A stretch of 64,000 bases of DNA, from NCBI GenBank assembly GCA_964247055.1, contig OZ176056.1, forward strand, positions 3,286,001 through 3,350,000, given 5' to 3'. The position numbers were made by a program, and so were the translations under genes. The notes beneath the pieces were generated by a model that ran no database searches, was not told where the DNA came from, and worked only from the letters and a program-made list of their open reading frames with translations. Numbering within the stretch: position 1 is the first letter of the stretch; each line of letters starts with the position of its first letter. Source of the stretch: Paragordius varius (taxonomy: Eukaryota; Nematomorpha). Below are positions 1 to 15,200 of the stretch, piece by piece.

Positions 1-75
1 TTTCTAGTGTAATTAATATGGATCTCTTTTAAATACAAAGATTTAAACAAATTTTATTTATAAAAACTTTCACAT

Positions 76-1176
76 TTACAGAGAATAAATACCTCCCGCC
101 ATATTCCTTATTCCATTATGATTGGAATTTTCATTGTGTGGCGTATTTTGATTACCATTTTTATGGTTTATTTGATTGAGGTTATTTGGATTGTTTCCGC
201 TTTCAAAATGATAATTGGCATTATTTAACGTATTTGTTCGTGGCATGGTACGTTCAATATCATGTAATAAATTCTGAATTTCACAAAAAAAATTATAAAT
301 TAAAGTAAAACATATTCGAAAAATGTCCCTAATCTAACAACTCATAAAAAAGGTGACTCATAAACTGAATTTTTATCAATAATTATATTTGATTAAAACA
401 TTCCTTTATGGGGTACCCTTAAATCTTAAAACATTAAAGTGGATTAATTAAATTCTTCAAAACCAATTAATTAAATGTTTTATACTTATAATCTTTCTTT
501 CAAACCAAAAATAAAAAAGTAAAAAAGGAATAATATAAAGCGTAAAATGAAAAATCCGAATCTTTTTTAGAAAACTGTGACATTCATAAAATTTGTAATA
601 TTGTCATTTTTAAATAAAATTTAATATTTTTAATTGATATTCAAAAACAATTTTTACATGTTGTTTAATATGGCTTTACAGTCATAAGTTAATCGAATAA
701 TCAATAAAACTCTCCACAAGTCTTATTTATTAATAATATTAATATATTCAAAATATGACCGATTCTATAGCAAAAATTAAAATCTTTAGTTGTGCTGTTG
801 GTTAAACTTTTTTTCTCATATCCTTTATATTTAAACATACAATATCCACTGTAATAAAAATTAAAAAAAGGATATATATTTGAATTACTTTATCTGCTAA
901 AATTAAAAATTATCGGTTCTCAACAGTAAAAAACCTTCATGATTTTCTTATTTTACCCTTTATAATTGGTCAATTTCTGTAAAAGTTATATAAAATAACC
1001 ATAAAAATCATACCTGAAATCGTTCAATATCAACGGTTAATTTATTAATTCTTTGGGCATTTTCATCCAATTGACTCGTTATTGTGTTGGGATCTCCCAT
1101 GCGCGGATTTTGTTCATATACTTCACGCATACGTAACATAGCATCTCTTAAACAAAGTATTATGATATAAACAAAT

Positions 1177-1214
<38 letters not shown>

Positions 1215-4200
1215 CATTTACAGTTCAAATCCACTCTTGTACAATTCAATACCCTCAAATATTTCAAGTTGGTTCTTGAACAGTTCAAGTTGGTCCTTAA
1301 AGGGGTCAAGTTGGTTCGTAAACAGTTCAAGTTGGTCCTTGAACACTTCAAGGTCCTTAAAATTTATAAATTTTGATTTAACTATAATTTTTGCATTTAT
1401 TATTTATTAACCTAATTGTCTTTATTTATTATAAATTTATTCATTCAAAAATATTGAAAAACCACTTTTTCAAACTATTTTTTTAATTGAACAAAATTAT
1501 TACTTTTTAAAAGTTTATAATGAAAAATTTAATTAATAACCCCAAAAACATATATATTTTTTCATTTTGTGTTGAAATCTTATAAATATCCAAAATCATT
1601 TTAAAAAATTAATAAAGATATACGGTTTCTCAGAGATTAAAAGTTGATTTTAAAATCTATGTTAAATAATAGGAAATAGGTTATAAACAATAAAATAGAT
1701 GAATTATTTAAGATTTGATTGATAAAAGTTAAAAACACAAAAGTCAAAGGACCAACTTGAACTGTTCGAGGCCAACTTTAAGTGTTCAAGGACACTCTTG
1801 AAGTGCAAATGGTATAACTACCATTTACTGACCCTAGAACAATTTGGAATCACCCTCGAACAATTTAAATTCACCCTTGAACGAGTCGAATTCACCTTAA
1901 AAATAAATTAAGTGTTTTCGAACTAATCTTTATGACATAGTTTATTATTTTTTTTTGTAATATGTTTTAATTTAAAACAAAATTTTATTTTTTGAAAAAT
2001 ATTTAAATATATAGGTAATTTTTAATCTTAAAAAACATGTATTTTTATATGAGGGTGAATTTGAATTGTTCGAGGTTCAATTTTGAATTGTTCAAGGGTG
2101 AATTTGAATTGTTTAAGGGTGACTTGAATTGTAAATGCTATATATATTAAGTAATTTTTATTAAAGGTTACAGTAAACAATAATACTGGTTATTCAAGGA
2201 AAGATCTAAAGGAGGGCTATTGTTTAACACATATAGCTTTGCGGGCCACATTAAATATTTTATTGGATTTTATACAACATATGACTCTAAAAAATACTAT
2301 TTATTTTTTCACCCTTTTTACTCAGATTTAGTAAAAATTCGGAAATCTCTAATGGGAAAATATGTTTAAGAAACCAATTTTCCTTAGATTTAGTAAAAAT
2401 TCGAAAAAAACCTTAATGGGAAAAATTTGTTTAAGAAACCAATTTTATTTAGCATTAATAAAAATTTTGTATTTTAAATTTCTCACACGTGCTGTAGATT
2501 TAGAGTAACGTGCAATATAATTAGCCTTAAAGATAATTTTATCATTTAAGGGATAGATGATGCATTTATAAAATTGGCTAAAAAGTAATTTTGGCATTAA
2601 ATATGTGGCTAATATTTACAGTAAATTGGACACAAAAAATATTTTTTGTGTCCAATTATTATCGAGAGATATTGTCACCTTTTTATTTATGCGAGATTGT
2701 ATTTGCAATAAAGAGCAGTAATATTATTAACTGAAAGCTACATTTTATATAAATTTTTAATTAATACTGATGATCATGTTTATAACTAAAGTTATTTTGC
2801 CTTTCGTTTTCTACCCATCAATATATATATATATATATATATAACTTAAAAACTTTTAAACTATTTGTATTCGTATATGTATAAAGATTTTTTTGCAAAA
2901 ATAAAATTAATTTAAATGGAATTTTAAAAATAATTTCAAAAATAAAACCTAGATGCCTTTTCCTGACCCAATTGAGTATTAAAGTGATCTATGCGCGCCA
3001 TAATTTTTTTCCGTCTTTGATTGGGTGGTAATTCACTAAAATCATCCTATATGGAGAAATATTCAAGAAAACTTTAAACACAAAATTAAATTTTTTAAAT
3101 CATTTTTTTTAATATATGATTATCTTGTTCATATCTTCCAATTAGAGTAAAAATTGATTTTATACGGACAAATTGTATTAATATAGAGACAAAATATTTT
3201 AAAAGACAACCATACTTTTTTAAACCCTAATATATCCTATAAAAAACATTTAACTACAATCGTAAAATACATAATTGATTGTGTTACCAATTTACATTTC
3301 TATATTGTACTTTGTAGTTTAAAACAATAAGTTATATTTAAAAAAATCAAGATTAAAAAAGTATGGTTATCTTTTTGAAAAAAATATTTATCTATATATT
3401 TTCACGTTTTGTCCGTATAATATCAATTTTTACTGCATATGTTAAATATAGCATATTTTTAATTATTTATAAAGTATAATTATTGATATAGATTGATGTA
3501 AAATAAATTCAAAGAGTTAATATTTTTTTTAATATAAATAAAACTCTATTTTTTGTATACATTGTAAAATAAACTTTGATATATGCCGTAAAGCAAATCA
3601 ATACTCCTAATTATAAAAAAATAACCAAAAATATAAAATTTCATAAAAATACATGGTTTTTTAAAGTTTAGTATGAAAAACAAAGCACTCTATAAAAAAC
3701 AATTTTTTCAATAATACTAAATCATTTTTCAAATTTCATTTTACATATACCATTTACAGTTCAAATCCTTAAACAATTCAAGTTCACCCTCGAAAAATAT
3801 AAATTCAAATTTACCGAACAATTCAAATTCACACTAAAACTAAATTATATGTATTTTCAGGCTAATATAACTCCTTATTAATATAAAATATAACTTTATG
3901 GCTTAGTTTATTGATTTTTTCTAAAAATATGTAAGAATATAGGTAATTATAAATCTAAAAAACACATAATTAATTTCAAGGGTGAAGTGTTCGAGGGTAA
4001 ATTTGAACTGTTTGAGGGTGAATATAAAAAAAGGGTACTACCTTAACACGACTAGAAGCACCCAAGGTGACATTACTCAAAAATTGTCGCAAAATATTTC
4101 GTTTTTTCCCGCCAATGACGACACCACCATTATTGTTTAATGAAGCTGGTATATTATTGCTAGAATTGTTTTGGGAATGCGAACTACCCCCATCTGCCTG

Positions 4201-7200
4201 ATCTGTTTGTCAAATATAATAAAAAAATGTGTTTAAAATTATATAATTAATAAGAGTGGCTTGGTTTTAATATTTAAATAATTTTGAAAAACATTCATCA
4301 ACATCAAAGCAAATGTGGCAAATATGAAAAAATTAGATTTTATTTAAACATTTATAAAAAATAATTCAAAATAGCTAAAATTATTTAAAAACAAATAATT
4401 TTTACAAGTTCAAAAATATAAAATATACTTAAGAAATAAATAAAAATTTAAATGGACCTACCCTTAAATGTAATTATATTTCTCCGAAGTGTGCAAGAAA
4501 CTTTAATTTGAATTTTATCCATATATTTCTTATGCAATGTGATAGTGTCTCTAACTAAGAGAAACTCGTTACTATTTTATGCTCAATATTTTCGAAACTG
4601 GTGAAACTACGAAAATAATATTATTTTGACTAGAAGATTGGTGTCTTACAGGGTAAACATGTAAACTTTTTATTATTATTGACAAACTTTTTGTCTTATT
4701 AGGCATTTTTTATGCATAAAATGGAATTTAATTTAACGTTTTTATGACAGATTGAGCTGTTGAAGTGTCACGGTTTTGTCTTCTGTTATCATTATTTTGG
4801 CCTTTGTTAAATTTATAGTTAGACTGTGGTTTGTAAGGCAGTTTTTCAATTTTTAAGTTTCTTTATTCATATTCGGAGTGGCTGAAATGACACACCATAA
4901 AGTAGTTGATATGGGGGTGGTAGGGAGGTGTCTTTCTTTAAAGATGTAGTCCAGTATGGCAATAAATAATAATGAGCTTAAGTTGGAACTCTAATGTAGG
5001 CCTGTTTTTATACCAAAGAACTGGGCGTACCCTACATTTATACTGACACAGCTCTTTATGCTTGTTTATAAATTCATAATTAACTGAATCGTAAACTCAG
5101 TAATATTATTGTATCTCAGGGCTTCCCTAATTAGAGACGAGATATAGAATCAAATGTTGTTTTAAATCCGTGGTATAAAATTACTCCTTTATTCAGTAAA
5201 ATGTTCCTGCATCCTGTATACAGAATAAAAATGGACTCAGAAACACTTTTGTCTTTTTGCAAAGCAAACTGGGATATGTATTAAATTGTTGGTAATCTAA
5301 ACATATCACTATCACATCGCATAAGAAATGGATGGCTAAAATTTAATCAATTAAATTTTATACTCACACATAAATCCATATCCCTCAAAATAAAGGTCAA
5401 ACTGTATAAGGTTGGGATTCGTCCAGCTTTAGCCTATGTATATCAAATGATACCGCTCACAAAAACAGCACAAATCCGACCCCAATACAAAACACAGAAA
5501 ATCGCATGCTATTGTAAAAAAATGCGTATCCAATACTACGGCCACATGATTCGAATAAATGAAGGAACTTGTGCCAAAGATATATTAGAGCAACGCTTCG
5601 ACGCCCCAAATCAACGGTGAAGCCCACACCTAACTTGGCTAAAACTTGTTAATCAAGATTTAGTCACATTACCCTTCATGAGAACGTTTAAGACAAATTC
5701 ATTATACCTTCCACAACCGGACGATATAAGTCAATGATGATGAGATTATCTCAGATATCAAAAAATTTTAAAAACCAAATTGAAAAATAATATAAATACA
5801 GTTATATTAATCTGTATATAGTCGAAATCCATTTTTTTCTTTCTTTAATGAATTAAAAAATGAAATTAAATAAAAACTAAAAAAGTACCCATTTGATTTA
5901 TGTGTGATTCATTTGAGTTGTGAGATGTGCGACCATTAGATGTGTTACAACCATTTGCCATTATATTCCTATTTTGATTGGCTGCTGTAGTATTTGTATT
6001 TAACAGTGATGATTTGGTTGACAATGTCGGGGTAAATACGCTATTTTTATCTATAAATTATTTAAATAAATGATTTTTAAATTCTTTTATAAATGTGTAC
6101 AATAATTTTTTAAATTTTTCGTTTGATGAAAAAAAAATGTGTTAAAAAAATGTTTTAATTTAAATTCATAAACATGGGGCAAGATTAATATATTACAAAA
6201 TGTAAATTTTACAGAAAATTGTCATATATAATTTTGAATTTATAAAAACTAAAAATTTATTTGGTTTTTATTTTAATGTAATATGAAAAAAGCGTAAAAC
6301 ACAAAACTATAAATATATATATATATATATCCAAATAAAAATAAAACTCCCATTAATATTTTTATAAATTTCAAAAAAGTTAAATATAAATTTTTAAATT
6401 TTATTTTTACCTGATATACCCAAAATAATTTTTGAAGCAATTTGCGTGGGGGGTAGACTAGGAATTGTGTTAGGATTATTATTTAATTTCGTTCCCATAT
6501 CTGATATGTTATTTGGATGTATGGGAACCTATAAATTATTTTTAAAAGCAAAAATTAAGTTAAAAATTAATATTTTTGGTTTAAATTTATAATTTTTTTA
6601 AATAAATTTACAAAGTTTAATTTTTTATAAAAAATATTTCTTTCAATATATTTTAAATATAACAATCTTTAATTTAAATTAATTAGCTCAAGATATTATG
6701 CAATAATCCAACTTTCAGATGTAATAAATATTAGTGCTTATTAAATAAATGGTAAAAATATAATTAATTAATTTGTTTTTTTAAGAAAATTTATTTCTTT
6801 CATATATTTAATTAAAAATATTTACACAATGGCCATTTTGTAGGGATAACTCTTGATTATTTAACTGTTGTTGAGGTGATGAGGTCGTATTAAAAGAATC
6901 TAAATTGGAAATAATATAAAAAAATTACGCATTACAAATATTATGTTAATTGTATATAAAATATAAATAATATATAAAAACTTTGTAATATATTTTATAT
7001 TAATTGGTAAAGTATCGGAATATTCTAGAACTATAAGGAATAAAACCCTATATAATACCTTTTTTGAGTTGTTTTAAATTAAACTTATCTACGATATAAA
7101 AATTATATTCGCCTTTGAATAAAATGCACTATTGAATCGCAATAATGTAGTATAATTCTAAAAATTGTTTTAAAAAAATGTAAGGTATCAATTTTACAGT

Positions 7201-9217
7201 TTATTAGACATTATTTTATAGATATTAATAAAATGGGTAATCTGTAAATTAGTTAATATTTTTATTTTAAGCTTATAAATTTTATTTTTACGTTTGACAG
7301 GATTCGCTTGTAGTAATCGAAAATTAACTATAATAAAGTCATTCAATTACATAGCTGAATTATGCTAATATTAAAAAAAATCAAATTAAAGCTAATTTTT
7401 ATTTAATGAAACCGGAATTTACACAAAATTTCGATGATAAAACAAAAACGAAAATCTATTTTACAAAAAAATATGTAGAATTAGAACCATTTAAAGATTT
7501 GTAAATACTTGATATCTAATCTTTATCACTATAATTACAGGATTCCAATTAATTATATAAATTAGTAAAATATTAAAAAGTTATTCTTTTTTAACCAGCT
7601 TAAACTAAAATAAAAAATTTAAGGGCCAAAATTAATTTTTATTAACCAATTACATTGCGTTAGTTGGGAAAGATCAATAAATTCCTCATCGTCAGGCACC
7701 ACGAATCCCGATTTGAATTTTTCAATCACTAATTTATTGTCCTAAAATTGTTGTAAAAGTCAAATTAAAAAACTGTGCAGATATTAAAATTGAAGTTAAA
7801 AAAAACTGCACATATAAAAAAAACTATATTTTTTGATATAAAAATTAAATTATTAATATCTAAGGTTGTTGACTGAATTAGAATGCAAATTAATGTAATC
7901 AAATATATAATCGAAAAATCGTTTGAACATATGCCGTAATATCAACAAACTTAATTAATATCATTGAATAAAGTTAATGTAAAAAACTTTATTTTTGAAT
8001 TTATATTTTTTTGGTTTTATATGTTTATGCGTAAAAATAAAGGGATATAAAGTAATGATCTAAAACTTTTATATCAATACATTTATTTCTAATAATTGTA
8101 TGATTATAAAATCCTGAAACCAAAAGCAGATAGTGGTTAAAAAATATCAAAAAAAACCAAACTCTAACAATTGGAAATAATGTAAAAACTGTTTTTATAT
8201 AAAATTAAAATTAATAATTTTAAATTTACATATTCTGGATCAATGGATTGAGACGCCATCTTCATATTGGTATAGCAGGTGTTTATGATGGGGATTACAC
8301 TGGTAGAGCATTGCACATACGTCCTTATAAATTGACCATATGTTTGAATTCGTTCAGATTCTAATTCTTGGAGGCGCTAAAATAAGATATTATAGTTAAA
8401 GATATTTCTAAAAAATTTATTCAAAATATAAAATTTTTCTAAATATTTATTTGATGAATTTTGAAAATGCTATTTTGTAAAAAAAACCCTATAATTTGAC
8501 CTAATGCAAAATAATAAAGTTAAACAAACTTAAAATGAATTTTATTTTTTTTAAAATATATAATTTATTAAAAAAGCATCATTATAAAAATGTTGGTTTC
8601 TAATTACATTGAGTAAAATATTTTATACCATTTTTAATATGAATAAATTCAAATGTAATGTTAAAATAAACTGCGAATTTTAAAATATGTGTAAACCTTA
8701 AATGTACATACGCGCAATATTTAGGAAGCAAGAGGATATAAAAATGTAAAAAATCCTGATAAAAAAGTATATAATTTATATTTTAATTTTAAACTAATAT
8801 TTTTTAAACATTTTTATACAAATGAGTTCTATATCTCTAATTTTTTATAAAAATTCCGATGTTTAATTTTGATAGGGCAAAATTTACAAAATTAATTAAC
8901 TATTATATTTAATAATTTCATACTAGCTAAATATTTTTTTAATAATACAAAATATTTGGATAAATACCACTAAAACAGCTGGTAAATGGGCATAAAAATG
9001 CGCCTTCTTTGTTTCATTAAATTCTTTTAAACGCGTGGCATAATTGGCTTTGGCATCATCCGATAATCTACTTTTGTAATGAGCTGTGCTACGTCTCTAG
9101 AAAAATTTAAAAAATTTAAAAATATTTTAAAAATTTATTAACAAAAAATATAAATATATTTATTTTTTTTAGTATAAATTACAGTTTTTAACTGTATTCT
9201 GGCTTATTTTATGACTG

Positions 9218-9248
<31 letters not shown>

Positions 9249-12200
9249 TAACTACTGTGGCATTTAAGGTCAAAGATATAAAAAAATAATAAGAAAAAAT
9301 ATAAAAAATTAAAAAACTGTAATATTTCTAGCAATAACTTTCAAGGTTCAGACCCCTTTAAAAAAATAATATATAGGATTTAAAATTTTATTTTTAGATA
9401 TTTTATTGCAAATAAAAAAATAAAATTCAAATCACCACAGTATAACAAAATGTAATTTACAAAGTTTATCAATATATTATATATATATATATATATTGCC
9501 AACATCCAATTTTATGTAAATATTTTATCGTACAAAAAAAAACCCATATTAATATCTTTAAATAAATTCCTAAATTGAATTTAAAAAATAAAATAAAAAA
9601 TGCACCTTTTCAATTTCAACTCGTGAAAGATTCATATCGGCGTCAGCACGTTCAAATTGGATTTGGGATTTAACGGCTTCTTTAAATTGTTTTTCATACA
9701 TTTTTTTGCTCTAAAAGTTTTTTTACAAAAATTATATTTAAAATATAAGATCACAAATAAAATTTATGAAGACAAAAAGATACCAAGAGTAAAAAAAACT
9801 TATTTTGCCCTAAAAAGTCATATTTTGAATTTATAAACTATTAAATTTATTTAATTGAGTGTGTTACCAATTGAGATCTATTATTTTAAACTAAAAGTTA
9901 TATTAAAATAAAAATCAGGGTATAAAAATTATATATCTTTAAATAAAATAGCTCTTTTGTTGTGTTTAAATTTAATTTTTACTAAAATTATATTTTATTC
10001 TAAAAATTATAAAATTAAAACATTACTTTATTAAGGGATTCTTCTTGTTCAAGTAATCGAAGGTTTAACTTACTCCCATCTACCAAGCACTATATGATAA
10101 AAATTTAAAATAATAAAAAATATGTGTAATATTATATTATATAAATATAAAATTTTTAATAATAGTTCTTTCAAATAATTTAAAAAACTATAAAATCTGA
10201 AAAAAGCTACCCTTTTTTATTTTTTTTTCAAATATTACTCTAACTTAACTGAACTAAGGCAAAAAATGCGGGTGTTCTGAGTTAAATCAAATTTTTAGCA
10301 AAAAAACATCCATAAATATTTATAAAAAGGTATATTTTTTGCGCTTGCAGTTACATTATTTTCTATAAGCATAACTTTTAGTAATTTAAAGATCTTTTAA
10401 AGGTAAAACGGATTTAAACAATCCTGAAAGTCAGAGTTTTGCAAAAACTTCAACAAAAATAAGCAAGATACTTTGTAATTTCACAAATTTTTTGCCCTAA
10501 ACCGTTTCAAAATACTGAAAACAAACAGTCCTTAAATATAATGCTAAAAAAATAAAAATCCTTTTACAATTATAATTTATTAGATAAAACAAAACATTCA
10601 AAAAATTTGTAAATTTTAACAAAACAAAAAATTCTTTCCAAAAATCAACCTTTTTCCTTTGTTCCTTTAGGTTTTTATCCATCTTCTCCAAACTATTTGT
10701 AAATTATTTAAAACATCTATAAGATTTTTAAACTTAACCTTAAAACTAAAAAAACAATAATTTTAACGAATTCTTTAAACATTAAAATTATACGAAAAAA
10801 TTTCACATTCCCTAAAAACGTATATTCTTTGTTCCATTATACGTAAAATAAAATTATCTAAAAACATCCGACTAGAAATCCGCTAAATATGTTAAAAAAC
10901 CAATTTTTCTGAAAAACCGATCTTTAGATCTTTCAAAAGGACCTACAAAAATACTCGAATTAATAAAAAAACCTTTTTTTCTATGCCTACAATATTATTT
11001 AATCCAAATTTTTTAAAAACAAACCTAGGAATCGGAAATAACCTAAAAAATGCTAATGTTTTCCCATTACAATTTATTGTAATAACAAACTTTTCAAAAA
11101 CTTAAAAAAACTAAAAATTTAATTTCCAAAAAATCAACCTTTTTCCTTTGTTCCTTTAAGTTTTAAACCACTAAACTATTTATAAATTATCTAAAAACTT
11201 TGATTAGAACCTTAAATACTAAAAATATTCAAAAGAAAACCAATCTTTTCTGGAAAACCTTTAAAACTTTTCAAAAACTTTTCATAATCTCAAAAAAACT
11301 AAAATTTTCTAAAATCAAACTTTTTCTTTGTTCATTTAGGTTTTTAACCCTATGTTTTCAAATTTCAAAACAACCCTCAAATAACTAAAAAATGTTAAAA
11401 ATGGTTTTTCCCATTACAATTTATTGGAATAAAAAACTTTTCAAAAACTTTAAAAAACTTAAAATTCAATTTACAAAAAAGGCAAACTTTTTCCTTTGTT
11501 CCTTTAAGTTTTTAACCACTTCGCCCAAATTGCTTGTTATATTATGTAAAACTAAAACCTTAAAATGCTAAAAATGTTAAAAAACCAATCTTTTCTGAAA
11601 AACTTAAAAACTTTTCAAAAGCTTTAAAAACTAAAAATTCAATTTCCAAAAAACAAACTTTTGTTCCTTTAAGTTATTAACCCTATGGATTCAAATCCCC
11701 AAAACAACCCTCAAATAAAACTAAAAAATGCTGAAAATGGTAAAAACTAAATCCTTTTCCCATTATAATTTATTTGAAAAAAAAAACTTTTAAAAAACTT
11801 TAAAAAAATAAAATTTCCAAAAATTAACCTTTTTTTGTTCCTTTAAATTTTTAACCACTACACCCTTTGATTAAAACCTTAAATGCTAAAAAAATCCAAA
11901 AGAAAACCAATCTTTTCTGGTAAACCTTTAAAACTTTTCAAAAACTTTAAAAAACTAAAAATTTGCAAAAATCAACCTTTTTCCTTTGTTCCTTGAGGTT
12001 TTTAACCACTTCACCCAAACTATTTGTAAATTATGTAGAACTTTAGTTAAAACCTTAAATGCTAGAAAATCTAAAAAAAACCAATCTTTTCTGGAAATAC
12101 AAAATTTATTGAAATGAAAAACTTTAAAAAACTAAAATTTCAATTTCCAAAAAATCAACCTTTTTCCTTTGTTCCTTTAAGTTTTTAACCCTATGTTTCC

Positions 12201-15200
12201 AAATTCCCAAAAGAAAACCTAGGAAATTGGAAATAACCTAAAAAATGCTAAAAGAGGTAAAAACAAATCCCTCCTTTTTCACAATTACAATTTATTAGAA
12301 TAAAAAACTTTTGGAAAACTTTAAAAAACTTTGCAAAAATCAAAGGTTATTAACCACTTCACCCTTTGATTAAAAAACCTTAAACGCTAAAAAATCTATA
12401 AGAAAACCAATCTTTTTTGGAAATACTTTTGAAAAAATTTTCAAAAACTTTCATTTTTAAAATTTTTAAAACTTTTCAAAACTTTAGAAAAAGATAAAAC
12501 TAAATTTCCAAAAATCCACCTTTTTCCTTTGTTCCTTTAAGTTTTTAACAACTTCGCCTAAATTGTTTGTAATATTGGCGGTAAGGGATTCGGCAATCAT
12601 TTCATGCTGTCCAGCTATGTCATTACTTTCGTTCAGGAGTGTTAGGAAGGCTTTGGCATAAGTAAATCTAAAAATTAAAAATTGAAAATTTAAAAAAAAA
12701 ATTAAAATTTTAAATTAAAAAATTTATAAAATAAAAATTAAAATTTTGAAATTTAAAATAATTATACTTTTTAAACCTTAATTAATTGAAATTCATCGTT
12801 CAAAATTGCAAAGTAAGGAATAGAAATGTAATTGGTAATACAATTAATACTATATATTTTTTACAATTTTAATTAGATAGTATATAAATAGTAAAAATTA
12901 AGTTTAACTGTATGGTTGTCAAAAAAATATTTACTTCAATATTTTTACGCCTGTAAAATTTCAATGTTTACTGTAAAAAAAATTAAAATTTTAAATTAAA
13001 AAAATTATATTTGAAAGATAATTTATATTTCATAATTATTTAGATAAATTTATTTTACTTATATTGTATTTTATTCTTCAAAATTTCGTTTTTAATTTAT
13101 TCATTGAAAAAATACTGTCATGTATATCGATAATTTTGGATATAGTTCATTCGAATAAATTTTGTTAGAATTAATCAAAGAATTATTTTTTCTTTCAAAA
13201 AGTTTTTTTTACTTAAACACAACCTTATTTTATATTGATTTTCCATATTATTTTAATATGATAAAAGTATGATAATTTAAATTAAAAATAATTTAAGAAA
13301 AAAAAGCTTAAATCTTGAATTTGTTTATGGCTACCTATAACATATATCAGATTTCAATTTAATAAAACTATTTAAACAAAACCATACACTCATGAATAAT
13401 TATAAAAGATGTACAAAGAAAATTAATTAAATTTACTGATAAAATTCATCATCTTTGCCCGATTTTTTGGGGAAATAGGATTTGGTAAGACGCCTAGAAT
13501 GTGAAAAAAAAATAAAAATTATTTTTATTAGAATTAAAAAAAATTTAATAATTTCTTATGTTAGGTAAAAATTTTATGTAAAATAAAAATAAATATAGTA
13601 AACCTAATATATTTTCAACACTTTAAACATTTTTGGAAATTCAAACATTCAGTAAAAAATAAAATTATACGGACGAAACGTAAAAACATAAAGACAGATT
13701 TTTTTCAAAATACTTTTAAACCCAATTTATCCTATTTAAAACATTTAATAACAATTTAAAATTTGTATTTGATTATATTACCAATAATCTCAATTCTATG
13801 CTTTGGATTTAAAACAATGTGTAATATTTAAAAAAAATCAAGATTAAAAAAGTATAGTTATATTTTAGGAAAATAGTCTTTATAATTTTACCTTTTGTCC
13901 GTATAATTTTAGTTATTACTATTATATTAAATTCCTTAATATCAAAATTAAATTATATTTCGTAGGGCAATATATAAAATTTAAACATTGTATATCCATG
14001 ATTAATCAAACAAATATTTAAGATAATATATTAAATTGAGCAAAAGCCACAGTTTCAAACAAAAAAAAGTATTATTTTAAAAAAAAAAATAAATATACCA
14101 TTTACAGTTCAAATCACCCTCGAACAATTCAAATTCACCCTCAAACAGTTCAAATTCACCCTTGAACAATTCAAATTCACCCTAAAAATAAATTATATGT
14201 TTTCGGGCTAATATAACTCTTTATTACTAAGAAATATATTTTTATGGCATATTTTTTTATAGTATTATTTTAATTTAAAACAAATTATTTTTTAAAAACA
14301 TAAAATATAAGCAATCTTTATATTTTATTTGAGGGTGAATTTGAATTGTTCAAGGGTGAATTTGAATTGTTCAAGGGTGAATTTGAATTGTAAATGGTAT
14401 ATATTAGCCCAATGATCAACTATGACTTCACGGGTCACATTTTTGACATTTAAAAATTTCAAAAAAACCGGCGAGCTGCATTAAAAAAATATATGGGTAT
14501 TCTCACTATAATTTTATCAGAAATTTCAGGCATAAAACTGTGAAAAATAGGGATACAATAAAACTAAAATTTATTTACAACAATTTATATCACCTTTAAA
14601 GTATTTAGTACTTTTATTTATATAATATCAATTGTAACAACATTTTAAGAGAATATATTACAAATTATGGAATTTCTTATTATTTATTTATTTATTAAAT
14701 TCAACTCAAAAGTTAAAATATCAAATGTAATTTCCTTAGAAATATATGATTTAAGTAAAACCATATTATATATATATATATTAAATAACTCTTGGCAAAT
14801 TGTAAAAAGAAATCTGTAGATCCATTTTAAGGCGAAAAAAAAATCATTCAATAATTAATCGATCGATATGGAAAAACTCAGAAAGCTTTTTATATTCTAA
14901 TAGTAATTATATATGCAACTCATATATAAACACCCATATTTCTCCTTTGAAAAACTAATAAAACTATCAAATATCTATCAAATCTCAGAATTTTTTTACA
15001 CTGTATTGAATATTCAATATTCAATAAATGGAAAAAATTATATTGAAAAAAAAACTTTTTAATCCCATTTAACACCTAATAATAGCATATAAAGTAACAG
15101 AAAGAAAAATGATATATTTATATAGATTTTTACAGATTTTTATGGATTTTTTTTAAGAACAAAGGAATTATATTTAATTGTTTAGGAGGAAACAGATTCT

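Noticed and set aside
10497-10691. Small frame containing KNLKEQRKKVDFW as a separate gene
   Set aside because: It is one decayed unit of the exon-derived satellite array.
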